This document shows, in pieces, positions 40,732-51,835 of a stretch of 64,000 nucleotides of DNA (its first letter is position 1; each line of letters begins with the position of its first letter). The stretch is from Okeania sp. KiyG1. GTDB taxonomy: Bacteria; Cyanobacteriota; Cyanobacteriia; Cyanobacteriales; Microcoleaceae. Location: the NCBI RefSeq assembly GCF_014132355.1, contig NZ_BLZO01000062.1, positions 1-64,000 of the forward strand, given 5' to 3'. The notes beneath the pieces were generated by a model that saw nothing but the letters and a program-made list of their open reading frames with translations, had not been told where the DNA came from and searched no databases. The position numbers and the translations under genes were made by a program.

Positions 40732-42015
40732 ATGGTTGAAAAGGCTTACAAATTTAGGTTATATCCTACTCCAGAACAGGAAAATCTGTTAAGGAGGACT
40801 TTAGGTTGTGTTCGACTGATCTACAACAAAGCTTTAGCTGCCAGAACTCAAGCTTGGAATGAAAGACAGGAACGGGTAGGATATGTCAAAACCTCAGCTA
40901 TGCTTACCAACTGGAAAAAACAGGAAGATTTAGATTTCCTAAAAGAAGTAAGCAGTGTACCATTACAGCAAGGCTTGAGACATCTACAAATAGCTTTTCC
41001 TGCGGAATGCTGCGCAAACACTAACTTTTTTAGTGGACGTACGAAGTATCCTAACTTTAAGAAAAAGCGTATGGGGCGGTAGTGCTGAATTTACAAAGTC
41101 TGCATTTAAGTGGAAAGATGGTCAAGTCTCAGATCGCTAAATGTTCTGAACCGTTAGCGATTAGATGGAGTAGGCAACTACCACCAGGTTGTGTACCTAG
41201 CACAATTACAGTCAAGCTGAACCCCAGTGGTAGGTGGTCTGTATCATTGACTCTCAAAGATACCAGAAATTTGAGTCTCAAGTCAGTCACCAAACAAATA
41301 GGTATTGACTTAGGAATTACCAGTTTAGTGACTACCAGTGATGGAGAAAAAGTTCCTAACCCTAAAAACCTCAACAAGTTACACAAAAAACTGAGGTTAG
41401 CCCAAAAATCACTTTCTCGTAAAACCAAAGGCTCTCATAACTATCACAAAGCCAGGATAAAAGTAGCGAGGATACACGCAAAAATCAAAGATTCAAGGCT
41501 TGACTATACCCATAAGCGCGCCTACTCAACTGATTAGAGAAAATCAAACTATTATTGTAGTTGAAGATTTAGCGGTAAGAACATATGGTCAAGAATCACA
41601 ACCCACTCCCTCCTCCCGGAGAGGAGCAAGAGGGGTCGGTAGTGATGCCAATTGGGGAGAGTTAGTTAGGCAATTAGCAGTACAAAGCTGAATGGTATGG
41701 CCGAGAGTTAATCAAAATTGATAGATATTTCCCTAGTTCGCGCGCGTTGCTCTAGTTGTGGGCACACAGTAGAAAAATTACCATTAAACATTAGAGAGTG
41801 GGATTGTCCAGAGTGTGCAGCTCACCATGACAGGGACATAAACGCTTCGGTAAACATTTTGGCTGCGGGACTCGCAGTGTCAGTCTGTGGAGCGCGCTTT
41901 TAGACCCGAAGGGAGTAAATCTCGGAAGGCGGGTGCATTGAAGCAGAAAGTCCCTAACAGTGATGCTAGGGAATCCCGCGCTGTCTCGCGTATAGCAGCG
42001 TCGGGAGGATGTCAA
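40732..42015 (+). pseudogene. tnpB: TnpB-type IS200/IS605 element, frame-disrupted
   Basis: The N-terminus MVEKAYKFRLYPTPEQENLL and FFSGRTKYPNFKKKRMG are typical of TnpB. RuvC residues are visible: IGIDLGITSLVTT, IIVVEDLAV and HHDRDINASVNILAAGLA, with the zinc ribbon CSSCGHTVEKLP/WDCPEC. The frame breaks near 41072, 41135, 41530, 41600-41690 and 41745. A 24-base dispersed repeat (TCCTGCGGAATGCTGCGCAA) is inserted in frame at about 40997-41020. The right end folds (CCCTA...TAGGG; CGCTG...CAGCG within CCCG...CGGG) and ends GGATGTCAA at 42015. TnpA absent. Confidence 0.88.
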
Positions 42016-42059
42016 ATAATTCCTACGGACTACTGACTACTGATTTAGTATAAATTATC

Positions 42060-43316
42060 GTGACTATAAATGTTATTGGGATAGGTTTAGATGGAGTTAT
42101 TGGACTAAATGAGTCAGTGCAGAAAATTGTTGAAAGGGCGACTGTATTAGTAGGAAGCGATCGCCATCTTCGTTATTTCCCTAATCATTCTGCCGAAATT
42201 ATTGTACTGGAAGATATACTTGAGACAATTGTAGAAATACGACAGTATTTAGATATCCCCAATAGTTGTATCGTAGTTTTAACTTCAGGAGACCCTTTGT
42301 TTTTTGGTTTAGGGAGGTTATTAGCAACTCATTTTCCACCAGAAAAATTAAGGTTTTATCCGCATCTGAGTTCTGTACAATTAGCTTTTAGTAGCCTCAA
42401 AATTCCTTGGCAAGATGCTAAAATAATTAGCGTTCATGGTCGCTCAATGGATGAGTTGATTCAAGCACTGCAGCAGGGAGTTGAGAAAATAGCAGTGTTA
42501 ACAGACCATACTCATACACCAAAGGCGATCGCTAGTTTGTTATTGAGTTTAGATTTACCAATTGACTATCATTTTTGGGTCTGTGAAAATATAGGTAGTG
42601 AGGATGAACGAGTTCAACAATGGTCTATAGATGAAGCAAAACAAGAAATATTTGCTCCTTTAAATGTAGTAGTATTATTACGTCAATCTAAAGCAGCTAA
42701 TCAACCTGTAGATTTAGCTAATTTGCCTTGGTTGGGAATACCGGATAGTTATTTTCTTACTTACGATGACCGCCCAGGGTTAATGACTAAACGGGAAGTA
42801 CGAGTGTTAATTTTGGCCGAGCTGGGTTTGCAACCAGGGCAAATTATTTGGGATATTGGTGCTGGTAGTGGCTCTGTTTCAGTTGAAATTGCCCGCCTTT
42901 TTAGTAATTCTACAGTATATGCAATTGAAAAAACTGCTGCTGGAACAAGTTTAATTGAAGAAAACTGCCGTCGCTTTCAGGTTAACAATGTAGTTTCTAT
43001 TCACGGTAATGCTCCAGATATTTTACATCACCTGCGCCCTCCCCATAGAATTTTTATTGGGGGTAGTAGTGGTAAACTCAGGAATATTCTGGGAGTTTGT
43101 GGGATGAGGATGCTACCTGGAGGAATTATAGTATTAGCGTTTACCAGTTTAGAAAATTTACATACTGCTTTAAGCTGGGTAAAGGAAAGAAAAAAGAGCG
43201 ATCGAAGTTGGAATTATCGTCTTTTGCAGGTACAGTTATCTCGTTCTATACCTATAGCTAATTTAACTCGCTTTACTCCACTCAATCCAGTGAATATTAT
43301 GATTATTAGTAGATAG
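42060..43316 (+). CDS. cobL: Bifunctional precorrin-6Y C5,15-methyltransferase (decarboxylating), CbiE-CbiT fusion
   Basis: A 418-residue cobalamin-pathway enzyme. It methylates C5 and C15 of precorrin-6B/6Y and removes the C12 acetate carboxyl. The CbiE domain (about 1-210) opens TINVIGIGLDGVIGLNESVQ and carries VLTSGDPLFFGLGRLLA. The CbiT domain (about 225-418) has the SAM motif IIWDIGAGSGSVSVEIARLF. The start is a GTG at 42060, 45 bases after the tnpB right end. Intact. Cobalamin is needed by most cyanobacteria for methionine synthase. Confidence 0.93.
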   Translation: MTINVIGIGLDGVIGLNESVQKIVERATVLVGSDRHLRYFPNHSAEIIVLEDILETIVEIRQYLDIPNSCIVVLTSGDPLFFGLGRLLATHFPPEKLRFYPHLSSVQLAFSSLKIPWQDAKIISVHGRSMDELIQALQQGVEKIAVLTDHTHTPKAIASLLLSLDLPIDYHFWVCENIGSEDERVQQWSIDEAKQEIFAPLNVVVLLRQSKAANQPVDLANLPWLGIPDSYFLTYDDRPGLMTKREVRVLILAELGLQPGQIIWDIGAGSGSVSVEIARLFSNSTVYAIEKTAAGTSLIEENCRRFQVNNVVSIHGNAPDILHHLRPPHRIFIGGSSGKLRNILGVCGMRMLPGGIIVLAFTSLENLHTALSWVKERKKSDRSWNYRLLQVQLSRSIPIANLTRFTPLNPVNIMIISR

Positions 43317-43398
43317 GGAGTAGGGAGTAGGGAACAGGAAGTAGGGAGTAGGGAGTAGGGAGGAATAATACAGTTTCACAGAATTCGTAGGGGCGAAT

Positions 43399-43607
43399 GG
43401 CATTCGCCCTCACTAGATGGAGATGGCATTCGCCCTCACTAGATGGAGATGGCATTCGCCCTCACTAGATGGAGATGGCATTCGCCCTCACTAGATGGAG
43501 ATGGCATTCGTCCTCACTAGATGGAGATGGCATTCGCCCTCACTAGATGGAGAATGGCATTCGCCCTCACTAGATGGAGATGGCATTCGCCCTCACTAGA
43601 TTTAGTT
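43399..43607. repeat. 26-bp tandem repeat, eight copies
   Basis: GGCATTCGCCCTCACTAGAT plus GGAGAT repeats at 43399, 43425, 43451, 43477, 43503, 43529, 43556 and 43582. One copy has a single extra base and one a C-to-T change. It grows from a palindrome GGGGCGAATGGCATTCGCCC that is itself a dispersed motif. The upstream 43317-43398 is a GGGAGTA microsatellite. Confidence 0.9.
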
Positions 43608-43617
43608 TCCGTGCGTA

Positions 43618-43964
43618 ATATCATGTCCGGTAGCATCGGTATTGTATAGTGAAGGTAAGGAAGAAGCAAGAAGTAGGGGCGAACGGCCGTTTGCCCCTAC
43701 AAAAGAAGGAAAAACCTTAAATATGTTAGGTAGTGGGACTTAAACAAAATATAGCCAGAAAATAGGCTCAAATATAGACTGGTAAAGGCTTTTACGTCAA
43801 AAAGGTATAAATCCTGAATTACCAAGGGTTCTAGCTATTTTTAGAGCATTGACGTAATTCCCTTGTCTAGAGTGGCTTTGACGCATTTTTTCGACCATAA
43901 AATGTTTAAGTACCAGTAGATATTTCTCCAACTTTTACACAAACGATACTAACGGACATGATAT
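43618..43964. repeat. MITE-like element, ATATCATGTCCGG ends, long copy
   Basis: 347 bp with ends ATATCATGTCCGG and CGGACATGATAT. The interior differs from copies A and B and includes the palindrome GTAGGGGCGAACGGCCGTTT plus GCCCCTAC at 43673-43700. The following 43965-44150 contains CTACTCCC microsatellite sequence and the carotenoid oxygenase promoter region. Confidence 0.7.
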
Positions 43965-44150
43965 AAGTCCTGAAAAGTTAAAAGTAATATTTTTAGGACT
44001 CAAAACTTTGACTCTACAGTTTCACGGAAGTCAAAAGTTAAAAGTTAAAACTTGCTCCCTACTCCCCTACTCCCCTACTACCCTACTCCCCTACTCCCTA
44101 CTTACAAATGTTAAATTAAAACACAGATACTTAGACATTATCAAAAATTT

Positions 44151-45557
44151 ATGACTAGCACAACTCCTACCCTTAGTCCTTTCTTAACCAATAATTTTGC
44201 CCCTGTCAAAGAAGAAATAACTGCTGACAACCTCAAAGTTATTGGGGAACTACCCGCCGATCTTTCAGGAATGTTTGTTCGTAATGGCCCTAATCCCCAA
44301 TTTTCTTCTATTGGTCAATATCATTGGTTTGACGGTGATGGAATGTTACATGGACTGAGAATAAATAATGGTAAAGCATCTTATCGCAACCGCTATGTAA
44401 GAACACACAAATTCCAGATAGAAAATCAAGAAGGCAAGGCCGTCTGGGCGGGATTATTGGAGCCACCCCAACAGGATAATCCCCATGGTACAGATACAAA
44501 TAGAGCTAACACAGCTCTGGTATATCATGCTGGTCATTTCTTAGCTCTGTGGGAAGGTGGTGCGCCCTACGATCTTAAATTACCCGATCTGACTACTATT
44601 GGCAAACATACTTTTAACAAAAAACTTCAATCTTCTTTTACTGCTCACCCAAAAGTTGATGCAGTAACAGGGGAAATGATGTTTATTAGCTACTCAATGC
44701 CTCAACCTCCATATTTACAATATGGCATTATTTCTGCAAGTGGGGAGTTGTTGCGAACAATACCTATCGATCTGCCAGTGGGAGTAATGATGCACGACTT
44801 TGCGATTACGGAAAACTATACTATATTTTTCGACTTACCGATGAACTTTCGCCCAGAAAGAGTTGAAAAAGGTCAATTTCCCATCGCCTTTGAGTCAGAG
44901 ACACCCAGTCGTTTTGGTATTATTCCACGCCATGGAGATAATTCTGAGGTCCGTTGGTTTGAAACTCCAGCTTGCTATATCTACCATACTCTTAATGCTT
45001 ATGAAGAGGGAGATGAGGTTGTATTGGTTGCTTGTCGGATGAGTGCAACTAATGTGTTTGTGACAAATGAAGGCGATGGCGACCCTAATGGCGATATTCC
45101 GTATCTATATCATTGGCGGTTTAACCTAAAAACTGGAGAAGTTAAGGAAGAAAAGCTGGATGAAGTACCTTCAGAGTTTCCCCGTGTAAATGATGAGTTA
45201 GTAGGGCGAAAAACTCGGTATGGTTATTCAGCAAGGGTGGTATCGGGAGATTTGCCACTGTTTGATGGGTTGATTAAATATGACTTGGATACAGGAAAGT
45301 CGGATACTTATGAGTTTGGTAAAGGGCGTTATGGTGGCGAGGCAGTATTTGCACCTCGACTTAATGCTAGTAGTGAGGATGATGGTTGGTTAGTGACTTT
45401 TGTTTATGATGAAAATACTCAGACTTCTGAGTTGGTGGTAGTTAATGCTCAGGATATTAGTGGGGAAACTGTAGCGCGGGTGATTTTACCTCAAAGAGTT
45501 CCTTATGGTTTTCACGCTAGTTGGATATCTGAGATGCAGTTGATAAACAATAGGTAA
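44151..45557 (+). CDS. Carotenoid cleavage (apocarotenoid) oxygenase
   Basis: A 468-residue non-haem iron dioxygenase of the seven-bladed propeller family. The four iron-binding histidines are H166 (SSFTAHPKVD), H215 (GVMMHDFAIT), H279 (CYIYHTLNAYEEGDE) and H455 (GFHASW). The block RNGPNPQF and YHWFDGDGMLHGLRI are family signatures. Closest to cyanobacterial apocarotenoid-15,15'-oxygenase, which makes retinal, but the exact substrate cannot be set by sequence alone. Intact. ATG without a strong ribosome site. Confidence 0.92.
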   Translation: MTSTTPTLSPFLTNNFAPVKEEITADNLKVIGELPADLSGMFVRNGPNPQFSSIGQYHWFDGDGMLHGLRINNGKASYRNRYVRTHKFQIENQEGKAVWAGLLEPPQQDNPHGTDTNRANTALVYHAGHFLALWEGGAPYDLKLPDLTTIGKHTFNKKLQSSFTAHPKVDAVTGEMMFISYSMPQPPYLQYGIISASGELLRTIPIDLPVGVMMHDFAITENYTIFFDLPMNFRPERVEKGQFPIAFESETPSRFGIIPRHGDNSEVRWFETPACYIYHTLNAYEEGDEVVLVACRMSATNVFVTNEGDGDPNGDIPYLYHWRFNLKTGEVKEEKLDEVPSEFPRVNDELVGRKTRYGYSARVVSGDLPLFDGLIKYDLDTGKSDTYEFGKGRYGGEAVFAPRLNASSEDDGWLVTFVYDENTQTSELVVVNAQDISGETVARVILPQRVPYGFHASWISEMQLINNR

Positions 45558-45628
45558 CTGGTAGAGCGATCGCTAATTTTTACCCAAACTAAATGATATA
45601 TAGAACCCATTTGGTATCTACAGGAGTT

Positions 45629-45810
45629 ACGCAGAGACTCTATACATAGGTAGGGCGAATACCATTCGCCCCTACGCAGAGACTCTATACATAGGTAGGG
45701 CGAATACCATTCGCCCCTACGCAGAGATTCTATACATAGGTAGGGCGAATACCATTCGCCCCTACGCAGAGACTCTATACATAGGTAGGGCGAATACCAT
45801 TCGCCCCTAC
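45629..45810. repeat. 45-bp tandem repeat, four copies
   Basis: Units beginning ACGCAGAGACTCTATACATA and ending GGGCGAATACCATTCGCCCC start at 45629, 45674, 45719 and 45764, almost identical. A fifth, diverged copy lies at 46752-46795. Each holds the palindrome GGGCGAATACCATTCGCCC. Confidence 0.9.
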
Positions 45811-45829
45811 AGATGGTGGTTTAATAGTC

Positions 45830-45959
45830 ATATCATGTCCGGTTGAATAATTAGACTTTGGTGGAAGGAAGGCAGAAGGCAGCGGGAGCTGGAGTCAGAA
45901 GGTTTTCTCAAGAGTGTCACCTTAATTTTATACACAAACGATGCTACCGGACATGATAT
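45830..45959. repeat. MITE-like element, ATATCATGTCCGG ends, short copy
   Basis: 130 bp with ends ATATCATGTCCGGTTGAATA and ACGATGCTACCGGACATGAT plus AT. Its left half matches 31860-31913 inverted. Confidence 0.75.
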
Positions 45960-47140
45960 GATTCATCAATTCTTTCCCTCTACTCTCTACTCTGTAAGGA
46001 CGTTGCATACAACGTTCCTACTCCCTATGCATGGAGAAGATGCCTAATATCAAATCCGGTTGAATACTTATCATATATTTGGGTGTGGGAAGGGTGGGTC
46101 CCCACCCTCGCCCCTCCCTCCTGAGAGGGGAATCTGGGGAGTGTGGGGAGGGTGGAGAGTTTCGGGATATTGAAGGCGAGAAAGTGTCGATAGAATTATA
46201 AACATATACTGTATAACCGGATTCTATATAAAAGATTCCAAATGGGTTCTATAAGCTATTTCTACTGATTTCGTTAAATTTGGGAATAAAGATTCATATA
46301 ACAAAGATATTCAAGAATTTAGAATTTAGAATGCGCGAATTTAGAATTACTTCTACTTGAAAAGAAGAGGATTGACGAACAGGAAAATTTTTATTTATTA
46401 TCCCCTTAAAAGGGGAGGCTTTAAACCACAATATTTCGGTAATTATGAAAAATTTATTCTGGCAATATGTGATTTTTTTCAGCTCTATCATAGGAAGTAT
46501 AATATTAGAATAAAATACCACTAATTGAACAAAAAAGTAAAAAAAGAGTAATAAAATCTTGATTTCTTAATAAGAAATATCTCAAATATCCATCGGACAG
46601 TATCACAAACAAAATTACTTAACAATTATCAAGAAGCTAAAGTTAAGCAATCGAAGGACTTGGATGATTTTTGGAGATGTCTATTTATTTAAAATTCGAC
46701 CTTCAATTTTAACAATATAATCCCATCTGTTTAAAGAAGCTCGGGACTTACGCATAGAATCTATATATAGGGAGGGCGAATACCATTTGCCCCTACATAT
46801 GGTGGTTTAATAGTCAATTTGCGTAGGTCCTGAAGCCATAATTTTCTGTGGTCTAAAATTAACTTATATTAAAAAAATAGTAATATATCCACATAATTAA
46901 TTACCAAATATTTTTAATTCTCTTCCCCGTTAATTCTGACTATTAATGAATTATACAGATGCTCAGGAATTTGATCTTAAAAATAATTTATCATATCTCT
47001 CATATTTTTGATGAATAATTATCATGTCTTATAGATAAGTTTATGGCAATATCTCCATTGTGTGATTTATTTAATTGAGTTGATTTAGATATAATTTAAA
47101 TAGTCAATATTAATAATTATATTAAAATGTAGATATTCTT
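45960..47140. repeat. Long spacer built of repeat fragments
   Basis: 45960-46050: part of the 7449/29348 repeat with the near-palindrome GGACGTTGCATACAACGTTC. 46050-46225: fragment with TATCAAATCCGGTTGAATAC and TATAACCGGATTCTATAT ends. 46348-46442: inverted ACCGAAAAATT-family copy. 46743-46831: GGACTTACGCA-family palindrome. The last 300 bases are AT-rich and hold the sensor kinase promoter. No gene. Confidence 0.65.
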
Positions 47141-50100
47141 GTGTTGATACTTAATCGGTATTGTATTATGTGGGAAGTATTAATAACTCTATTTTCATCG
47201 AAGCAATATATGCCTCATGGTCAGTGTTACCTGTGGCAGTCTCAGCTTATCTGGTTACATTTTCTCAGCGATCTTTTGATTGGTGTGGCTTACTACTCCA
47301 TACCTATTACACTAATATACTTTCTCCGCCAGCGAACAGATGTCCCATTTAAACATATATTTTTCCTGTTTGGAGCTTTTATTATTTCCTGTGGCACAGG
47401 TCACCTGATAGAAACTTGGACTATTTGGCATCCAGCATACTGGATATCTGGGCTAATCAAAGCCTTTACTGGTTTAATATCAGTATATACTGCAATTGTT
47501 CTAGTACAAATTATTCCTGTAGCATTGGCCTTACCAAGTCCCGGTGAACTAGAAGCCATTAATAAACAACTAAAAACAGAAGTAAGTCAAAGAGTAAAAG
47601 CGGAAAATATTCTCAAAAACTTGATTGTTGGTACAGCTTCACTTACAGGAGAAAAATTCTTTTCTGCTCTAGTCCAACATTTAGCAAAAGCTTTGAATGT
47701 TAGACACGCATTTGTATCACAACTTTCAGAAGATAGTTTAGAAGAACTCCAAACAGTAGCATTTTTTGCTCAAGAAAACTTAGCAGAAAATATTAAGTAT
47801 AAAATCGAAGGAACTCCTTGTGAACCTGTCATTAGAGAGGCACAACTCAAGTATTATCCTGAGAAGGTGCAGAAAATTTTTCCGACAGCATCTGGGTTAG
47901 CTGCAATGGAAGCAGTTTGTTATTTAGGAGTACCATTAATCAATGAACAAGAACAAGTAATAGGAGCATTATGTATTAATAGTAATCAAACTTTAGATAA
48001 CCCGGAAAATGCTATAGCCATTATGCAAGTATTTGCTGCTAGAGCAACAGCAGAATTACAACGTAAAAAAGCTGAATTTAAGCTCCATCAAGCTTATGAT
48101 AAGTTAGAAAAAAGAGTTGAATCTGCAACTCAAGACCTGCAACAACGTACTTCAGAATTAGTTAAAATAAACGCTGCTCTGGCAACAGAAATAAGTGAAA
48201 GAAGAACGGCAGAATTAGCTTTAAAAAATAGTGAAAATTTTTTAAAACAAACACAATCAGGTTTATTAAGATTAGCAAAAAACCAAAATTTATACAAAGG
48301 AAATCTTAGTGCAGCTCTAGCCGAAATAACTAAATTAGGCAGCCATACCCTGAATGTAGAAAGAGCGAGTGTGTGGTTTTATAATGACGATAAATCAGAA
48401 ATTAAATGTGCTGATTTATATGAAAAGAGTCTCAATAAACATAGTCAAGGAATAATTATTTCTAAAGATAACTATCCTCAATACTTTGAAGCTATAGAAA
48501 TAGAAAAATTAATCGCTGCCTCAGATGCCCATCAAGACTGTAGAACTAAAGAATTTAGTGATTCCTATCTGACTCCACTTTCAATTTATTCAACGTTAGA
48601 TTCTCCTATTCATCTACAGGGGAAAATTGTCGGAGTTATATGTTTAGAGCAAACTCAAACTAAAAGATATTGGACGATAGAAGAACAAAATTTTGCTAGT
48701 TATATAGCATATATGACAGCTCTAGCAATAGAATCACACGACCGTAAACAAGCAGAAGCAGCATTAAGCTCAAGTCAACGTTTAGTACAAAAAATTACCC
48801 ATACCTGTCCAAGTCTTTTGTATATATACGACCTATTTGAACAGAAAAATGCCTATGTTAATCGTTCAATTCAAGATATGCTTGGTTATACAGAATCAGA
48901 AGTTGAAGAAATGGGGGAAATTTTCTTAAAAAATCTGATGCACCCCGATGATTTTGCGAGACTGCCTCAACACTTTCAAGAAATTATGATGGGAGCGGAT
49001 GGCGATATCTTTGAATTTGAATATCGAATGAGATGCCACAATGGGAAATGGATATGGCTATTTAGTAGAGAGACCATTTTTAGCAGAACAGATTCAGGAG
49101 CAGTAAGACAAATTATTGGTGCAGCTACCGATATTACAGGAAATAAACTAGCAGAAGCTAAACTACAAGCTAGTCAAAAGTTTTTGGAGCGAGTTATTAA
49201 CTCAGTAGCTGACCCTATATTTGTTAAAGACCGCCAGCACCGTTGGCAAATTGTTAACAATGCTTTTTGTCAGATGGTTGGAGCTTCGCAAAAAGAGTTG
49301 CTTGGCAAATCTGAGTACGAATTTTTCCAAAAATCTGAAGCAGATGTTTTTTGGAGAAATGACAACCTTGTCTTTGAGAATGGAATAGAACAGGAAAGTG
49401 AAACAAAATTAACAAATATTGCTGGTAAAGTTCATTATCTATCAACAAAAAAAGTTGCCACTACTGATGTTTTTGGTAATCAAGTATTGGTTGGTGTAAT
49501 TCGAGATATCACAGAACAAAAACAAATTGAGTTAACCCTCCGAAAAACAGCAGAGCGAGAGTCTGCTCTAGCTACAGTAATTCAGAAAATGCACCAGTCT
49601 ATAGATTTAGAAACAATCTTCAGCGCTACAACTGAAGCACTACGACAGGTAGTTAAAGGCGATCGCTGTGTTGTCTATCAATTCTACCCTGACTGGAGTG
49701 GGGAATTTGTGGCTGAGTCGGTAGACCAGAAATGGACTTCTGTATTAGCCTCACAAAAATGCTCCTTAGTATCTGAAGTAGCAGTGGATAAAAATGAATG
49801 TGTAGTTAAAACTTTTGCTAGTGTTAATCAGACAATACAATATGCCGATACTTATCTACAAGATACTCAAGGTGGTGTTTATAGCCAAGGAGTAAAATAT
49901 ACATCTGTAGCAGATATTTACAAATCTGGATTTGATTCATGTTACCTAGAATTTTTAGAGCAATTTCAAGTAAGAGCTTATATTACTGTTCCCATATTTT
50001 GTGGCACTCAGTTATGGGGACTATTAGCAATTTACCAAAATACAGGTCCGCGCTCATGGCAGGAATCAGAAATTAGTCTAGTAGTTCAAATAGGCACTCA

Positions 50101-51648
50101 GTTAGGAGTAGCTGTCCAGCAAGCAGAACTACTTACCTATACTCAAAGACAAGCAGCAGAATTGAAACAGGCAAAAGAAATTGCTGATGCAGCAAACCAA
50201 GCGAAAAGTGAATTTCTGGCTAATATGAGCCATGAATTACGCACACCTCTAAATGCTATTCTTGGTTTTACTCAACTAATGAGTCGGGATGAAGATTTAT
50301 CTTTCGAGCGTCAAAAATATTTAGAAATTATTAGTCAGAGTGGGGAACATTTACTAGCATTAATTAATGATATTCTTGAAATGTCAAAAATAGAGTCGGG
50401 ACGAATAGAACTCAATGTAAATAATTTTAATCTTCACTGTCTATTAGATGGCCTAGAAAAAATGTTACAGTTAAAAGCTCAATTAAAAGGTTTAAAGTTA
50501 AAATTTGAGCGTTCTCCAACAATTCCTGAATGGATTAAAACTGATGAAAATAAATTACGTCAAGTATTAATTAATCTAATTGGTAATGCCATTAAATTCA
50601 CAAAAAAAGGAGGCATTACAGTTAATATTTCCCTAGTCACTCAAGTGAAAAATGAAAAGCTAGAAACAAACTCCTCTGTAGCTCAGATTATTTTTTACAT
50701 CACAGATACTGGAAAGGGTATTGCCTCCAATGAACTAAATAAATTATTTAAACCTTTTAGTCAAACCTTAAGTGGTTATGAATCTAAAGAAGGGACAGGT
50801 TTGGGTTTAGCAATTAGTCAAAAATTTGTACAATTAATGAAGGGAGAAATAACTGTAGATAGTATGGTGGGTAAAGGAAGTACATTTGCTTTTGATATTC
50901 AAGCAGAAATAGTAGAAGCATCTGTAGCAAAAGAAAATCAATATTCAGAAGAAATAATTATTGGTTTAGACTTTGACCAACTTCAATATCGTATTTTAAT
51001 TGCGGAGGATAGAAATACTAACCGTTTGTTATTAGTTAAATTACTTACATCTATAGGCTTTAATGTTCAAGAAGCTGAGAATGGTAAACAAGCCATAGAA
51101 ATTTGGCAGAGTTGGCAACCTCACTTAATCTTAATGGATATGCGAATGCCAGTAATGAATGGCTATGAAGCAACTACGAATATTAGAAGTCAATTAAAAG
51201 GTCAATCAACTAAAATTATTGCTCTTACTGCTAGTGCATTTGAAGAAGACAAACGTTCAATTTTATCAGTAGGATGTGATGATTTTGTCAGAAAGCCATT
51301 TCAAGAATCAGAATTATTAAGAAAAATTGGCAAACATTTAGAAGCAAAATATATATATGCAACAAAAAAATTAACAACGAAAATATTAATCAAAATATCA
51401 ATCAAAATTCCTCAGAAAAAACAATAAATTATTCTGAAATAACTGTCAAGATTGCCAAGATGCCTTTAGAGTGGACTGAAAAATTAAACCATTTTGCATC
51501 TATGGGTTCTGATGATGAAATTTTCCAACTACTCAAACAAGTTCCTCAAGAAAATACAGCCTTAATTACAGCCTTAACTGACTTAGTTGAGAACTTTAGA
51601 TTTGATATAATTATAGATTTAACCAAGCATATAGAAAGCTCAAAATAA
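47141..51648 (+). CDS. Ethylene-receptor-like hybrid histidine kinase with CBCR-type GAF (one late frameshift)
   Basis: Membrane sensor kinase, about 1500 residues. The listed frame starts GTG 47141; ATG 47168 is at least as likely. Numbering from GTG: three membrane helices (about 38-125) match plant ETR1's ethylene-binding domain, with all seven known binding residues present (D44, Y51, I54, P55, I81, C84, H88). GAF 1 (about 165-305), GAF 2 (380-532), PAS (555-665), PAS (680-795), GAF 3 (812-998) with [17 protein letters not shown] and Cys934, the bilin-attachment position of cyanobacteriochromes. HisKA has H1031 ([12 protein letters not shown]), then HATPase, then REC with D1333. At A7 (51364-51370) one missing A ends the protein early; one more A reads on to 51648 through a short helical tail ([20 protein letters not shown]). 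Confidence 0.9.
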
Positions 51649-51835
51649 TTAAAAAAGCGGTCAGCGGTCAGCAGTCAGCAGTCAGCAGTAAACTTTTAGA
51701 AGGGGATGAGCAACCCCTCCGCGCACCTTCCAGTTTATAGAAACCGGGGATGTTTTACCAGAGCTGCTAAAAGCTGTTAACGAAGTTCCTCTGCAAGAAG
51801 CTAGCTTAATGCTAAAAGCTAATAGGTAGTTAACA

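Noticed and set aside
47141-47352. Separate small gene overlapping the kinase N-terminus
   Set aside because: It is a shadow of the kinase frame, and the kinase frame matches the ethylene-receptor fold.
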